From Rugalucina vietnamica (Eukaryota; Mollusca; Bivalvia; Lucinida; Lucinidae), in assembly GCA_964017185.1 (NCBI GenBank), contig OZ024882.1:36938488-37002487 (forward strand): 64,000 nt of DNA, in the 5' to 3' direction. Below, piece by piece: positions 48,008 through 59,696 of this stretch (its first letter is position 1; the number at the start of each line of letters is the position of its first letter). A model generated the notes under the pieces. The model was not told the DNA's origin. It saw nothing but the letters and a program-made list of their open reading frames with translations, and searched no databases. A program made the position numbers and the translations under genes.

Positions 48008-51000
48008 TAGTCCAGTAGCCATCAGCATAACCTGGAAGATGGTGCCGCATGAAATTTTATTGTGGTTTCCAGTTCACTGGGCCATGCTAGTTCAGAAACT
48101 GCATGATGCCACCCTGGCATCATGAGCGTTTTGGAAAAATCAAGATGGCGTCCAAAATGGTCGCCTTAAACAAGAAAACAGCACCCCAGGGTTTAATATA
48201 CTCATTTCTCTGCGAAAAAAATGCTGTAAACAATATTAAAAAGATGATTCTGTGTTTTGATCCCTATGTTATTATTATGAGGCAAGATGGCGGACAAGAT
48301 GGCTGCCACAATCATACTAAAAGCAATATTTCGAAATAAAACGGCATCGAAGTGCTGCATAAAACAGTGTATTGTGCTTGAAAGTCCATTTGTGTTGTAC
48401 ACATTATACTTAAGTGTTTCGTTTTCAATTATGACCCCCAACATAACAACGAAAAAAGATAGTGACCAAAATGGCCACCATAATTAAAATTTAAAAGATT
48501 GTGTTCTCTGATTAAAACACCATTCCTGCGCTGTATAAACTAAATGTAATGCGTTTGAAATGCTCCTATAATGTTGTGAGCAGCATGGTTTATTTTTTAT
48601 TCCCACATTATAAAAATGAGCCAAGACGGTGGCCAAGATGGCCGCCATAATCATAATATATGAGTACATAATTTTTGATTGTGCTGCATTTGCTCAATGT
48701 TTTGTAATTCAAAAGCTCAATTAATGTTGACTAATGAAGTGTTTCTGTATTATATTTGACCAAACATGATAACAATAAAACAAGATAGTGACCAAGAGGA
48801 CCACAATATTCATACTTTAATGTTCTCTGGCTGCAGCAGCATTCCATTGCTGCAAATACTGAATGACTTGTATTTGAAATGACAATTTTATGCTGTAAAC
48901 ATCGCAATTTAATGTTCGTGTTTTATTTTACACCGCAAAATGATACTGGGGCGTATGTGTCCTACGAAATTATATTACGACTAAGATCTTCTATACTGAC
49001 CAAAACATCAGTTTAATTGATTTAGCAGAATAAAAGGAGGGAAGCAAATCAATCTACACCACTAAATGGAAGTATTCGTAACATTTACATCTTAAATATA
49101 TAAAGAAGAAAAGGGGACTGTATTTTTTCTTAAGGACAATTTAGTGAATCCTTCAATAACGCTACAAAACGCTAGACGCTTGGTCTGTAGCATATTTGGA
49201 AAGGATGTAACAGACTACAAACGCAGATAAAGCTGGTTCACAAAGAAGAAAGGAAGAGTCGAACTGACGCTAATGCTAAGAACAGAAAAGTTTAAAACGT
49301 GCATAGAAACTCTGAATATTGGGATATACAACATCACAACTTTATATACAATATTGTTGTTTTCTTATTTCAAATAAATACATGCGTAAACCTTGGCCCA
49401 TCCCCTTTCTCATTAATGTGTTCCCTGCTCTTATAGGATCTCAGTTTTATTTTTATTTCTTAGCGCATGGATTTAACTTGATGGATGAATTTGAAAAAGT
49501 TGGCTGGAAAGTTTCCAAACAATGATCGCTTGATCATTTCTATGGCTATTACAATGGCGGTACGCAAAACTCATTTAAGTAAAAGCCACAAACATTTGAA
49601 GCAAAAATTATTTATTCAAAACACTTCCAGGTAGATTTACCTTGCCATGGTATACCCTCAGAGTTGGCTCCCAGCATTCTTCAATGTTGGGGAGCAGCGG
49701 GGACAAGAGGATTACGAACACACAATATGTTTGGAAATGTACTAGTTGAGAAATGGACATACACTGCGCAGGCCTGATACAGTCGTCACCGATTGGATGT
49801 GCTATTCTGTGGACGACCCATTGTTACTTTGACTGTAGCATGAAAACATAACCAAAACTTCTCTTGCAAGACAAAAGGTTTGAAAAAAAAAACACTAGCA
49901 TTCTCTCAACACTATTCGATCTTCTCAGCAGATGACAGATTTAAAACCACTGTTGAAAAGATACAATGATTTAGGTATGTGTTTCATGATTGTGCATGCA
50001 ACTTTGACCATCTCACATTGAAGAAGGGCTTGTTATATCACAGACTGGTTAAAAGTATACTCGCTGATCAAGTTCGGACCTAACGCTAACGATGTTCAGA
50101 TGAGACATAGTGTAACAGTGGAAAGAAGTGAGATGATTGCGAACCATTGAGGACAATGTGTAAGCGTTATACACGAACGTCAATGTATTGCTCAAGATTA
50201 AATATCTACAATCAATGTAAACCGAAAAGAATAAAAAGTAAAACCAAGTCCCTTTAAGAGCAGAGAAAGCATTTATGCGAAAGGGGATGGAAAAGGGACA
50301 TTTGAAGGACGCTAAATATTGGGTTAAGTGGTAAAACATCAGACCGTAGTCTGCTTCCTTCTTGCTGTCCAGTTTGAAATCAATGTCAAAGGGTTTCATA
50401 CCTGTCAAGCTTTAACTGAGTAAGCCTTTACCAGATTATATCAGGGGAATCATCGCATTTGGATGATGTTATCGCAGCAACGTAGAATTATTTCTGTAAA
50501 ATATATGGTTGAATGTAAAACTGGTAAGCAAAGCTAACAAACGCTCCCAAGCTTAATGCATATAATCACCATATACACATTCGTTTACCAAAACAATGTG
50601 AAACCAACACAAGTCCAGACATCCATTTGATAATCCACGCTTGGTCAAGGGTAAGTGGTCTAATATCCAACTTAAGCCAGGTGGTCGAAATAATATTGAA
50701 GGGTTCTGAGCGCTTGCACCAATTACAACAGCCGACAGTGTGGCTCCAGCAACAGATAGTATACTTCAAGTAGAATGATTTGCTGTGGGTATGCTTCTGA
50801 ACAACAATGCACATCATCAAAATACAGGCGCTTCATAAATCAAGTAGTCTAGCGTTTTGCAAATGCAATTGAATTAAAGAATCAATTGTTGCAATAGTTG
50901 AACAATATAGCTGATGATTTTGCTAATTATTACAATGGTAATGACACAAGCGAATATCTATTCTCAGTTTTAGAATAAAATGCCTATTCTATATTTCATT

Positions 51001-52718
51001 AAATGGTGTTGATTTGCACCCCTCTGTTTATTCTGCTTACTTAAAACTTAACAAATAAACATTTAGATAAGCTTTTTGAATCAGAGACCATTTTCCCTTA
51101 TACTAAGATTAAGACGGTAATTTGACCACGATCTTGCATCATTGTTATGATGTTGGGTCAGAACTAAACTCGAACTTGAACTGCTATCAAAATAAAGTAA
51201 ATTCAAAAACAAGACAGTTAAGGCAGTTTATTAAACATCAAGTTCTCTTTATCATTATTTCGGCGGCCATCTTGGAAATCATCTTGCCTTTTTGTTATGA
51301 CTGGAGCATAAAAGACATAAGAGCTGTCGCAGGACAGCGTAGCTCGCCTGACTTGTGCTTTGCCACTAAATCTATTAAATCTATGACCAAAGACATTGAC
51401 TTCAATGTCACTCAGGTGGGTCGTGATGCATGGTACAGCATAAAACTTCAGACCAATATCTACCAACATGCTATTTTCAACTTGATCCATCTAGATATTT
51501 GATATAGACTTATAACCTAAAATCTAAGTCTGTGACCTTGACCACAGGTGAGTCAAGATGCTACAGCATAATAAAAGAATAATATCTAACAGCAAAGTAT
51601 CAACTAGATCCATCCATCTGTTCCAGCAATATACAGTTCAAAACACTTTAAGCAAAAGCTTTAACATAAAATTTCAAAGTCTGTGACCTTGAACTCAAGG
51701 TCACCCAGGTGGGTCATGATGGTACAGCATAAAACTTCAGACCAATATCTACCAACATGCACAGTATCAACTTGATCCATCTACATATCCAAGAGATATA
51801 GACTTATAAAAACTTTAACCAAAAACTCTAACAGAAAATTTCTAAGTCCGTAACCTTGACCTCAAGGTCACTCAGGTGGGTCATGATGGTACAGAATAAA
51901 ACGTCAGACCAATATCTACCAACATGCAAAGTATCAACCTGATCCATCAACAACTTCAAGAGATATAGACTTATAAAAACTTTAACCAAAAACTTTAACA
52001 AAAAATTTCTAAGTCCGTGACCTTGACCTCAAGGTCACCCAGGTGGGTCATGATGGTACAGCATAAAACTTCAGACCAATATCTACCAACATGCAAAGTA
52101 TCAACTTGATCCATCCACAACTTCAAGAGATATAGACTCATAAAAACTTTAACCAAAAACTTTAACATTTTGAGCAACGCCGACGCCGACGCCGACGCTA
52201 ACGCCAACGCCGACGCCGACGCCGGGGTGACTGCAATAGCTCTTCCTGTACTTTCGTACAGGCGAGCTAATAAACAAAACTAAATTATGGTGTTTTTGTT
52301 AATAATAACACAAAATGAGCATTTTAAACACAAAACATTGAATATGTGCAACTCTGGGACGCTTTTTTCTTGTTTATGCCAACCATCTTGGACGCCATCT
52401 TGATTTTTGATTTTTTCAAACAATTCATGATGCCGTTTTTGAACTGGCATGGTCTGATGAACCAGAAGAAGACAGTATGGACATTAAGAGAAGTGAGCTT
52501 TTTGCTTCACATACATGTATTATGTTGATTTTTGCACTATTTTCCGCCATTTGACGGCCATTTTGAATTTTTGAATATTTCAAAATGCTCAATGATGCCA
52601 AGGTGGCATCACTCGGATTCTTCATCTGAAAGGTATCAAGAAGTAAAATCCATAAAAAAATTTTATGCGGCACACATTTCCAGGTCACAGGCCAAATCCA
52701 TGTTTGGCAACTGGACTA
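48008..52718. mobile_element. 4.7-kb inverted-repeat element inserted in the MITE
   Basis: Ends TAGTCCAGTAGCCA and the complement TGGCAACTGGACTA are inverted and flanked by TTT on both sides; deletion with one TTT restores the MITE. The arms continue with a degraded inverted match (both carry GATGCCACC or its relative, then ATGGCG/CGGCCATTTTG motifs). The left arm contains repeated AAGATGGCGG/ATGGCCGCC units about 170-300 bp apart. No transposase frame is seen. An HP element (51320-52269) sits inside the right arm. Confidence 0.75.
51320..52269 (+). mobile_element. HP element, family 6 (tandem core, GACGCC tail, 3' hairpin)
   Basis: The 5' part holds a small hairpin (CTGTCGCAGGACAG) followed by TAGCTCGCCTG. 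The core has about five units of ~165 bp, each with a TGACCTYAAGGTCAC-like segment and GGTGGGTCATGATGGTACAG. A (GACGCC)n stretch follows at about 52178-52225. The 3' end is a hairpin CTGTACTTTCGTACAG then GCGAGCTA, whose CAGGCGAGCTA is the complement of the 5' TAGCTCGCCTG. Non-coding. Confidence 0.75.
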
Positions 52719-52848
52719 TTTGTTTTCGCTACTCGGATAGTACAATTCCTCTTCTACTTAAATACGAAATTTCAAGCTTCTAGCTTTTTTCTGGACCTGT
52801 TCAGAAACCACATTGTTGGTTTTCCCACGAGGCGGCTCATTTAATTAC

Positions 52849-53022
52849 CTATTGTAGAAGTTGGATTCAGTGGTAGCTCACAGTATCCAGTTTTAGGACT
52901 GATGAAAGCCATTGGTAAGCACACACAGATACCATTTCTTGAATATTCTGAACCGATACGCTTACAAACTTCATTTCTATCACACAGTGATGCCCCAACT
53001 TCACATGATTTATTGAATGTAG
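52849..53022 (-). CDS. EGF-like exon of the type I membrane protein gene
   Basis: This 174-nt exon (58 codons, phase 1-1) has acceptor TTTTACAG and donor GTAATT. It encodes six cysteines spaced C-x6-C-x5-C-x12-C-x-C-x12-C, the EGF-like pattern, with C4-x-C5 seen as CVC. One N-glycosylation sequon (NKS) lies just before the first cysteine. After the module comes a short Pro/Thr/Ser linker (LPLNPTSTIG) running into the stalk exon. A competing 63-residue frame overlaps it but lacks the cysteine pattern and the phase match. A MITE target duplication abuts donor position +6, and a tandem-repeat element begins 18 bp upstream of the acceptor, so almost no native intron is left on either side. Exact domain family (EGF versus EB-like) is uncertain. 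Confidence 0.82.
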
Positions 53023-55181
53023 CTGTAAAACAGGATTAATACTAGAAATTGGCTGCAAGCAAGGCTTTCAGTATACCCCCCGCAAAATTATCTGGAGCTG
53101 GCCAATAACTTCCTAAGTCAAACATGCAGAAAATTTGTCAAAGATATCTTTTCAGCATTATAATTCTTCATGTAAATCCTCAGTATGCCAGTCACATCTA
53201 TAAGATATTAAAAGAATATATTGAAAGCTTGAGGTTGATTTCATTATTGTATATAAGCAATGGTCAAGAAATGGCTATGTTGAAAAATGATGTAAATTTG
53301 TCAAAAATCACTTTTTCAGTATTATAATCATTCATGCACATCTTCAATATGTGTGGAACATGTCTGCAAAGTATTGAAAAGAAATACTGAAAGTCCTATG
53401 AGGAGTTGATTTCACAAACTATGCATTACCAACCATTTTTGTATATACTATATACACAATGGTAAAAAAATGGCTATGTTAAAAATGCTGTAAATTTGTC
53501 AGAAATTAATTTTTCAGTATTATAATTCTTCATGCACATCTTCAATATGAGTGGAACATGTCTGCAAAGTATTGAAAAGAAATAGTGAAAGCCCTTGGAG
53601 GAGTTGATTTCACAAAGTAAGCACTACCAACCATTATTGCATATAAGCAATGGTCAAACATGACTATGTTGAAAATGCTGTAAATTTGTCAAAACTTTTT
53701 TTTTCATCATTATAATTCTTCATGCACATCTTCAATATGAGTGAAACATGTCTGCAAAGTATTGAAAAGAAATACTGAAAGCCCTAGGAGAAGTTATTTC
53801 ACAAAACATGCACTACCAACCATTATTGTATAAGCAATGGTAAAAAAAATGGCTATGTTAAAAATTGCAGTAAATTTGTCAAAAATTATTTTTTCAGCAT
53901 TATAATTCTTCATGCACATCTTCATTATGTGTGGAACATATCTGCAAAGTATTGAAAAGAAATACTGAAAGCCCTAGGAGGAGTTGATTTCACAAACTAT
54001 GCACTACCAATCATTATTGTATATAAGCAATGGTCAAAAATGGCTATGTTGAAAAATGTAAATTTGTCAAAAATTATTTTTTCATCATATCAATTCTTAA
54101 TGCACTTCTTCAATATGTGTGGAACATGTCTGCAAAGTATTGAAAAGAAATACTGAAAGCCCTAGGAGGAGTTGATTTCATAAACTATGCACCACCAACC
54201 ATTGTTGAATATGGCAATTATTGAAAATTGGCTAAGTTCAAAATGCTGTAAATTTGTCAAAATTCATTTCTTCTGCATAATACTTCTTCATGCATATCTT
54301 CAATATCTCTGGCACATATCTGCAAAGTATCAAAAGAGAATATTGAAAGCTGTAGGAGGAATTGATTTCACAAAGTATGCACTATTAGCACTATGGCAAA
54401 CATTCTATGTATAGGTTTAATAGGTGAGACGCTAGATTCTGTATCTACCGTATTTAATGAAATCGCACAACACCCTCCACATACTTTGTTTGCAGTATGC
54501 AATTGGTCCATTGGTCATCCTAGATGAGTTCTAGGCACGTTGTCGCCCCGGCAAGTGGTGCACAATATTTCTGGAGCTCGTTACATAAGTTACATGTTCA
54601 AAATATATTTGTACCAACAAAATAGCGAAACCTACTATGCTCCACCCACATTAATCATGCAACAACACTAATTATATCACGTACTACAACAATTTAACGA
54701 ACATGCTTTATGATCTTTAAAAGTTGAAATTAGACATTATATTGTGTTACAAACGTTACTTCTATATCTATGGCGTGAAAATAGGGGTTTGGGTTCAAAA
54801 ACGTTTTTCTTTTGGCATTTCTTTCTTCATATTCCAAAAACGATAGGTCCTTTCTTACTGACCAAGAGTTCAACTTGGCTATTACACAAAATCATATATT
54901 TATATTAAATATTTAATTTATTTTATCTAAATAATTTAACATTTCCTAAAGGTACCGCCGTATGCTGTAACATTTGAAAAGTAGGCGTTTCAACAAAATG
55001 AATAACTGTTATATGTTTCTGTAAATTATTTAGTTCTATTTACACACCCTATGATAAATACATGTTTAGTGTGCTAAAATATACAACCTGTGACTTGCAA
55101 GTATGCTCATGGTAACGTATGTAACACCTTAATGTTCAAACATGGGTAGATTTCATTTTGGTGATTATAAATGTATATACA

Positions 55182-55381
55182 GTGAGCCGCTTCATGCGAA
55201 AACCAGATTCTTCCTATATGAAACAAAGATGCAGTTACTGCACAGCTGATCAGCACACTTGTTTACTCTACACAGATAATTCAAACTTCTTCTTAAATCC
55301 GAAACTTCAAGCGTCTAAATTCTGTGACTGTGTAGAAGGAATATTGACGGAAGAGGGGTTTTCGCGCGCTGCGGCTCACAT
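55182..55381 (+). mobile_element. MITE family A, diverged copy
   Basis: Ends GAGCCGCTTCATGCGAAAAC and GCGCTGCGGCTC, with the partial core GCACAGCTGATCAGCAC. It lies inside the 4.3-kb inverted-repeat element at 54464-58783, so it inserted later. Confidence 0.65.
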
Positions 55382-55540
55382 GAAAATGGTCTCACATAAT
55401 TATCTGCAAAGGTTTTCGCATAGAACACAGTAAGGTGTTTGAAATATGTTGACCCACTGGTGACTTGTCAGTATGCTCATGGTAACGTATGTAACACCAT
55501 TTTCATATAGGGCACTGTAAGTTATATATTATGAGTAAGT

Positions 55541-55740
55541 GACCCATCGTTAAAGCGTCCGCTCCTGATTGCGAGTTTGTGTTGTTCGACCTCTTCGGTG
55601 CCATGTTGTGTCCTTGAACAAGATCCACGATCCACGATGAATCTTTCACATGTGCGAACTTAATGACTTAGGAAGACAAAGACTTCGCAAATATCACACT
55701 GACAGCTGCATCCAACTAGATGCGGATATTATCCTCAAAC
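55541..55740 (+). repeat. tRNA-derived SINE (probable)
   Basis: The head AAGTGACCCATCGTTAAAGC plus GTCCGCTCCTGATTGCGAG resembles a tRNA-like A-box region, and GTTGTTCGACCTC is a usable B box (consensus GWTCRANNC). The following GTGTCCTTGAACAAGATCC resembles conserved SINE bodies. The A box is worn, so it is likely inactive. Confidence 0.55.
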
Positions 55741-56685
55741 TCCTGGACCCATTTATTTTATGATATATGTATATATATACAGCTTGTGTGCGCCTTTTGA
55801 AACTATTGATTTGATGTAGTGATTGATATATACCTGTAGAGTAAATCCATCAGAGCGGATGAACAAGAAAGAAGGACATTATCTAGCCCTGCGACACCAG
55901 TTCCCCGGGAGTGGCAAAATCCAATGTAAAGCAGTAATAACAAAAATGTGAATTTCTTGAGGGCCCTCGGTGTGAAATCCGAACATAGAACAGGATGTGC
56001 AAACAACGTGTATACGTTTTACACGAAAATGATTTCTTGCCAGGGATGATGTAACTGCACTTTAGACAATGAAGACACAGATACGCGAATTTTCATAAAA
56101 TCACGATGCCTCTGACGGTACAATCATCTGAATCAGATGTCTTGGTTTTATGCTGCTGTCTATTCTAGCCAAATGATTGCAATACATTATTGTTCCACGC
56201 TGGAAATCCTGAAAAAGTACGATACTAGCAGTCTGTCGTTTTGAGCAAGCCTTGATGTCCTGTCAGACACTCTCGAACATTTTATATCTTTAAGAAAATA
56301 GAAGTTATGACTACACAATAAGGTAGTTTAGGTGAGACTCCACACAATGGCATTGGTAAAACGAAAGCTTGGAATGTTGCTGAGAAAAACGATCAATCAC
56401 AAACTACCTTGTGCAAACAGACGATAACACTCCCCACAGCACATAAGAAGGTGTACGAAAAACATTTTGCCGATTCTGTTCATCTGCTGGGCAATCTGGT
56501 TCAATCGTAAATAGTGTCCGTCACTTGTTATGTTGCCATTAGCGCTACACAAATGAAAATGTACCACCAAAGCATGGTCGTTTGATGACACATTTATAAC
56601 GTGAAAACTTCAAAAACATGTTTTCAGCCTCAGCAGAAACGCTCAACCGTATCAGCCTAAGCAGAATCCCTCAGAAGGTTGGTCG

Positions 56686-57118
56686 GGTGGGAATATGGGC
56701 CCCGCTAATCGGGTCCTTAAGAAATAGATGGGCTTCTTTTGCCTCCAGGCATAGCTTATACGTTACTTAGTGACCATCTTATTACTGGTTAACCGCTCAG
56801 GTCCGAGCCTGACCAGGAAAAGTGTTTTAAAATCAAACCATCCTATGTATTTAGTATAAGCCGTGGTGGCTTACTTGGGTGGTTATATTTAAAGCATTGT
56901 TTGTATGTCATGGCATCCGATTTTCGGGCAAAAGTCCCATAAAATGGAGTCAACGTCTCAATATCACAATAGCTGTTGACTAGGCTGCTAAGCATTAACT
57001 CAAAATCAAACAAAACAACCGCATCAGGCAATGTCTGAAACATCAATGGTACTTGTATTGAAGCAGTGCTCATGGCCAAGAACTGAACAGTTTTTGTTCC
57101 GTTTAACGTCCCTTTCAA
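56686..57118 (-). repeat. Dispersed repeat family S, copy 2
   Basis: Inverse orientation relative to 34410-34740: GGTGGGAATATGGGCCCCGC at the left, GGGCAAAAGTCCCATAAAAT toward the right. Lies inside the 54464-58783 element. Confidence 0.7.
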
Positions 57119-59198
57119 TATTATTTCAGCTCATATGAGATGGGCCAACCGGAAGGTGGGGCAAAAACGGGAGGAATAACCACCTGGCACACGCGCAAGC
57201 AGAACTTGGCTTGTCTCACATGTGCCCCGAACCCAGACAAAATGAATTAGCATGCGCAGAGTTGTGCTTTTGTATGGCCGGCGAGTCATTTCAATATCCG
57301 GAAATCGGAAAACAATCTTAAGGTGACGATTATTATATCTTATTACTATTTGTTTTCCTTAGGTTTTTACACCTAAAATTTTAAGTGAAAAATGAAATGT
57401 GTTACATACGTTACCATTAAATCGCCCGTCACCCGCATTGATATATGCTTACTAATATTGGCAAGCTTTGTGAAAGGTAACTTATGAAATAGTGACGGAC
57501 GGTGTTGATAATGTCATTTCATAACACTGGATACTAATAATGGTGTAAAACATGCTTCGGGATTTTGTGGTTTGGGTGTGCGCGCTTTAAGTTCACTGAC
57601 AACCGGATTACACTCTTGAATATTTGCTTTATCTTATATGATTTCTAAATTAGTGCTAAATCATAATTACATACAGCGATGAGCATTCTATCGGCATTAA
57701 AATCATTAAAACTGATTTTTGATATTCAATAATTATGTGTTACATGCGTTACCATATTTGCCAATCAAAAGTACACATTTCTGGCAAAGCAGTGAGCATT
57801 CAACTTAAAGAAGGCATATATGTTATTGATCTACCACAAGATGACTGTATATATTTTTCTTCTTTTCTTCAAACTTTACTGTACATAGTTGACTTTAAAC
57901 ACATTATTCTTTCATAATCTGAAGTGAGTTACTGTGGATTATATGCAATAACTTTCGACAAGGAATGACATGATGATTAGTTTTTTTTTTTGTTTTTTTT
58001 TCAGGTTTGTAAAAGAAAAGGAATACGTGTCTTTTAGACAGGTGTATCTAAAGTATAAATGTGCAAAGAAAAGTATATTAAAATAGCTTACTGTTCTGTT
58101 ATTAAAGTCTGAACAGTCTGTTTTGAAAATGTAACATACGTAACACCATCGATGAATATATTATGTGACTAAAAGTATCAACACATGTGCCAGTAACACT
58201 CTTTCATCAGATGACATTAATATATTTAGGTTTGGAATTTATTTTAGAGATTAATAGTGCATTTTTTAAACTTAGAGTATATTTCTGTTTTGAATGGGTA
58301 ACATACGACGTGCGTAACGGCTTCTGGAGGGCAAATGCCCCGTACCATTGGGCGACAACGTGCATAGAAAATCTTTATATTGATCAACGAATCCACCCGT
58401 AGTGTATTAAAAGTGAAATTCGTAAAGAGAAGTATATTAAAATAGCTTACTGTTCTGTAATTAACATTTACATAGGCTGGTTTGAAAATGTAACATACGT
58501 AACACCATCGATGCATGAAAATGATAAAGTATATCAATATATGTGCCCCTAACATTCTTTCATCAGATGATATTGATACATTTAGGTTTGGAATTTAGAT
58601 TAGAGATTCATAGTGTATTTTACAAACTTAGAGCACATTTCTGGTTTGAATGGGTAACATACGTAACGGCTTCTGGAGGACAAATGCACCATATCACAGG
58701 GCGACAACGTGCCTAGAAGCTCTTTATATTGATCAAAGAAGCCACCCATAGTATCAAACCTAGTATGTGGAGGGTGTTGTGCGAAACGAAAAATTTCCCT
58801 ACCCACCGTCTCCTCTATAAAAAGTCCCATAACTCTTGCAAAACTGACCCTTTGGCCCCTAAATTCATATCACACGTGTTGTCTAATGGTGAAGGTGTGT
58901 TGAAAATTTGAAGAACATCGGGCAAATACTACTTAAGTTATTTAGCAAAGATGTCAAAATGTTGACGGAATGACTGAATCACAGAATCACGGAATGACGG
59001 ACAGGCTGAAAACAGTATACCCCCCTAAAACTTCGTTTTGCGGGGGGTATAATTATAATGTTACCAGTATACAATTAAATATTAAATTACTAGACAATTT
59101 CCTCAAAACTGTGCATAAAGAACTGTGCTATAATTTGGAGTAAACTTTATTTCGTCCATATAAAATAAATCTAAAGACTTTTGGAGTATATCACGGAC

Positions 59199-59321
59199 CT
59201 GTGCAGTAACATGGCACTTTGACACAAGTTTCATGGTGGTACCGTGGTACACATTCACATGCAACTTCATTATTTATGATAATTCTTGATTGGATGCTTG
59301 TCTTCATGCCATGGTTAACAT
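59199..59321 (-). CDS. Cys-rich exon of the type I membrane protein gene (probable)
   Basis: This 123-nt open segment (41 codons, phase 1-1) has donor ACAG|GTCCGT and acceptor CATGTAG on the minus strand. It encodes a region with five cysteines near its end (pattern C-x-C-x8-C-x4-C-x-C, including VACECVPRYHHETC), like the second half of an EGF-like module. A second acceptor 13 bp upstream (TTGTAAAG) has a better pyrimidine tract but would break the frame, so the inner acceptor was chosen on phase. The intron separating it from the next upstream exon is only 152 bp. The preceding exon could also splice directly to the EGF-like exon in frame, so this one could be alternative. Confidence 0.6.
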
Positions 59322-59473
59322 CTACATGACACATCTTTACAAGAAATCATGGCTGGTAAACAGCACTTATTTGCGTCAGATTATGGTTTATGGATATGAA
59401 GCAAATACCTTTAGTAAATGTTAACTTTTCACATTGAAGTACGATCACAAATGAAACTTTTGCACAAACTAAC

Positions 59474-59696
59474 CTGACTTAATATTTGCTGGCTTTGTAG
59501 ATGGTGTTGTCCACTGTGGATATTTGGAATAGTTTGACGGCAAACCACACTGTTGTAGTGGTACAAATGGAGGATCTGGTTTATTTCTATTGGAGGCATT
59601 GCAGGGTAGTATATCTATCAAGGTTGGTGGGAATACATCAATCTTGGGGTCAAATATCGGAGTACCCAACATCTCAGCACGAACTTCTCCCTGGAT
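59474..59696 (-). CDS. Upstream extracellular exon of the type I membrane protein gene (5'-most in window)
   Basis: The acceptor TTATTCCAG opens a frame of 74 codons plus one base, ending at donor CAG|GTTAGT. The product starts IQGEVRAEMLGTPIFDPKID and is rich in Pro with two cysteines (LPCN, QQCG) and two N-glycosylation sequons (NAS, NYS), fitting an extracellular linker region. An internal Met is not taken as the start, because the open frame continues upstream to the acceptor in phase 0. Everything further right is repeats, so the 5' part of the gene lies outside the window. I do not recognise the domain. The five exons together total 762 nt (253 residues plus stop) over 28 kb. Confidence 0.75.

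Larger units (their letters stand above)
47916..52838 (+). mobile_element. MITE family A copy split by a 4.7-kb insertion
   Basis: The left half (47916-48007) stops in the hairpin arm at GCGCCTTT and the right half resumes at 52719 with TTTGTTTTCGC. Rejoining them restores the sequence seen in the full copy at 915-1150. The outer flanks carry a 4-bp duplication ATTT (47912-47915 and 52839-52842). The right TSD abuts the splice donor of the EGF-like exon. Confidence 0.85.
54464..58783. mobile_element. 4.3-kb inverted-repeat element with GTAACATACGTAAC motifs
   Basis: Ends CGCACAACACCCTCCACATA and the complement; the inverted match continues inwards over TTCTAGGCACGTTGTCGCCC. GTAACATACGTAAC and close variants occur near 55110, 55485, 57405, 57738, 58132, 58305, 58492 and 58652. 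The right side includes a tandem duplication of ~360 bp (about 58070 and 58430). No transposase. It carries a MITE A copy, a SINE and repeat S. Confidence 0.75.
53041..59054 (+). mobile_element. HP element, family 7, copy a, split by a 4.3-kb element
   Basis: 5' part (53041-54463): ACTAGAAATTGGCTGCAAGC, GTATACCCCCCGCAAAA, then about seven units of ~190 bp marked by CATGCACATCTTCAATATG and GGAGGAGTTGATTTCACAAA. 3' part (58784-59054): a GACGGAATGACTGAATCAC tail, and a terminal hairpin (CCCCCCTAAAACTTCGTTTTG) then CGGGGGGTATA, whose TTTTGCGGGGGGTATA is the complement of the 5' end. Its 5' edge is 18 bp from the EGF-like exon. Confidence 0.75.

Noticed and set aside
55541-55620. Functional tRNA gene
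   Set aside because: Only A/B-box-like elements remain; no cloverleaf could be folded and the body continues as a SINE.
59321-59334. Alternative upstream acceptor for the Cys-rich exon
   Set aside because: Better pyrimidine tract, but it would break the phase with the exon at 59474-59696 and hit a stop in the required frame.
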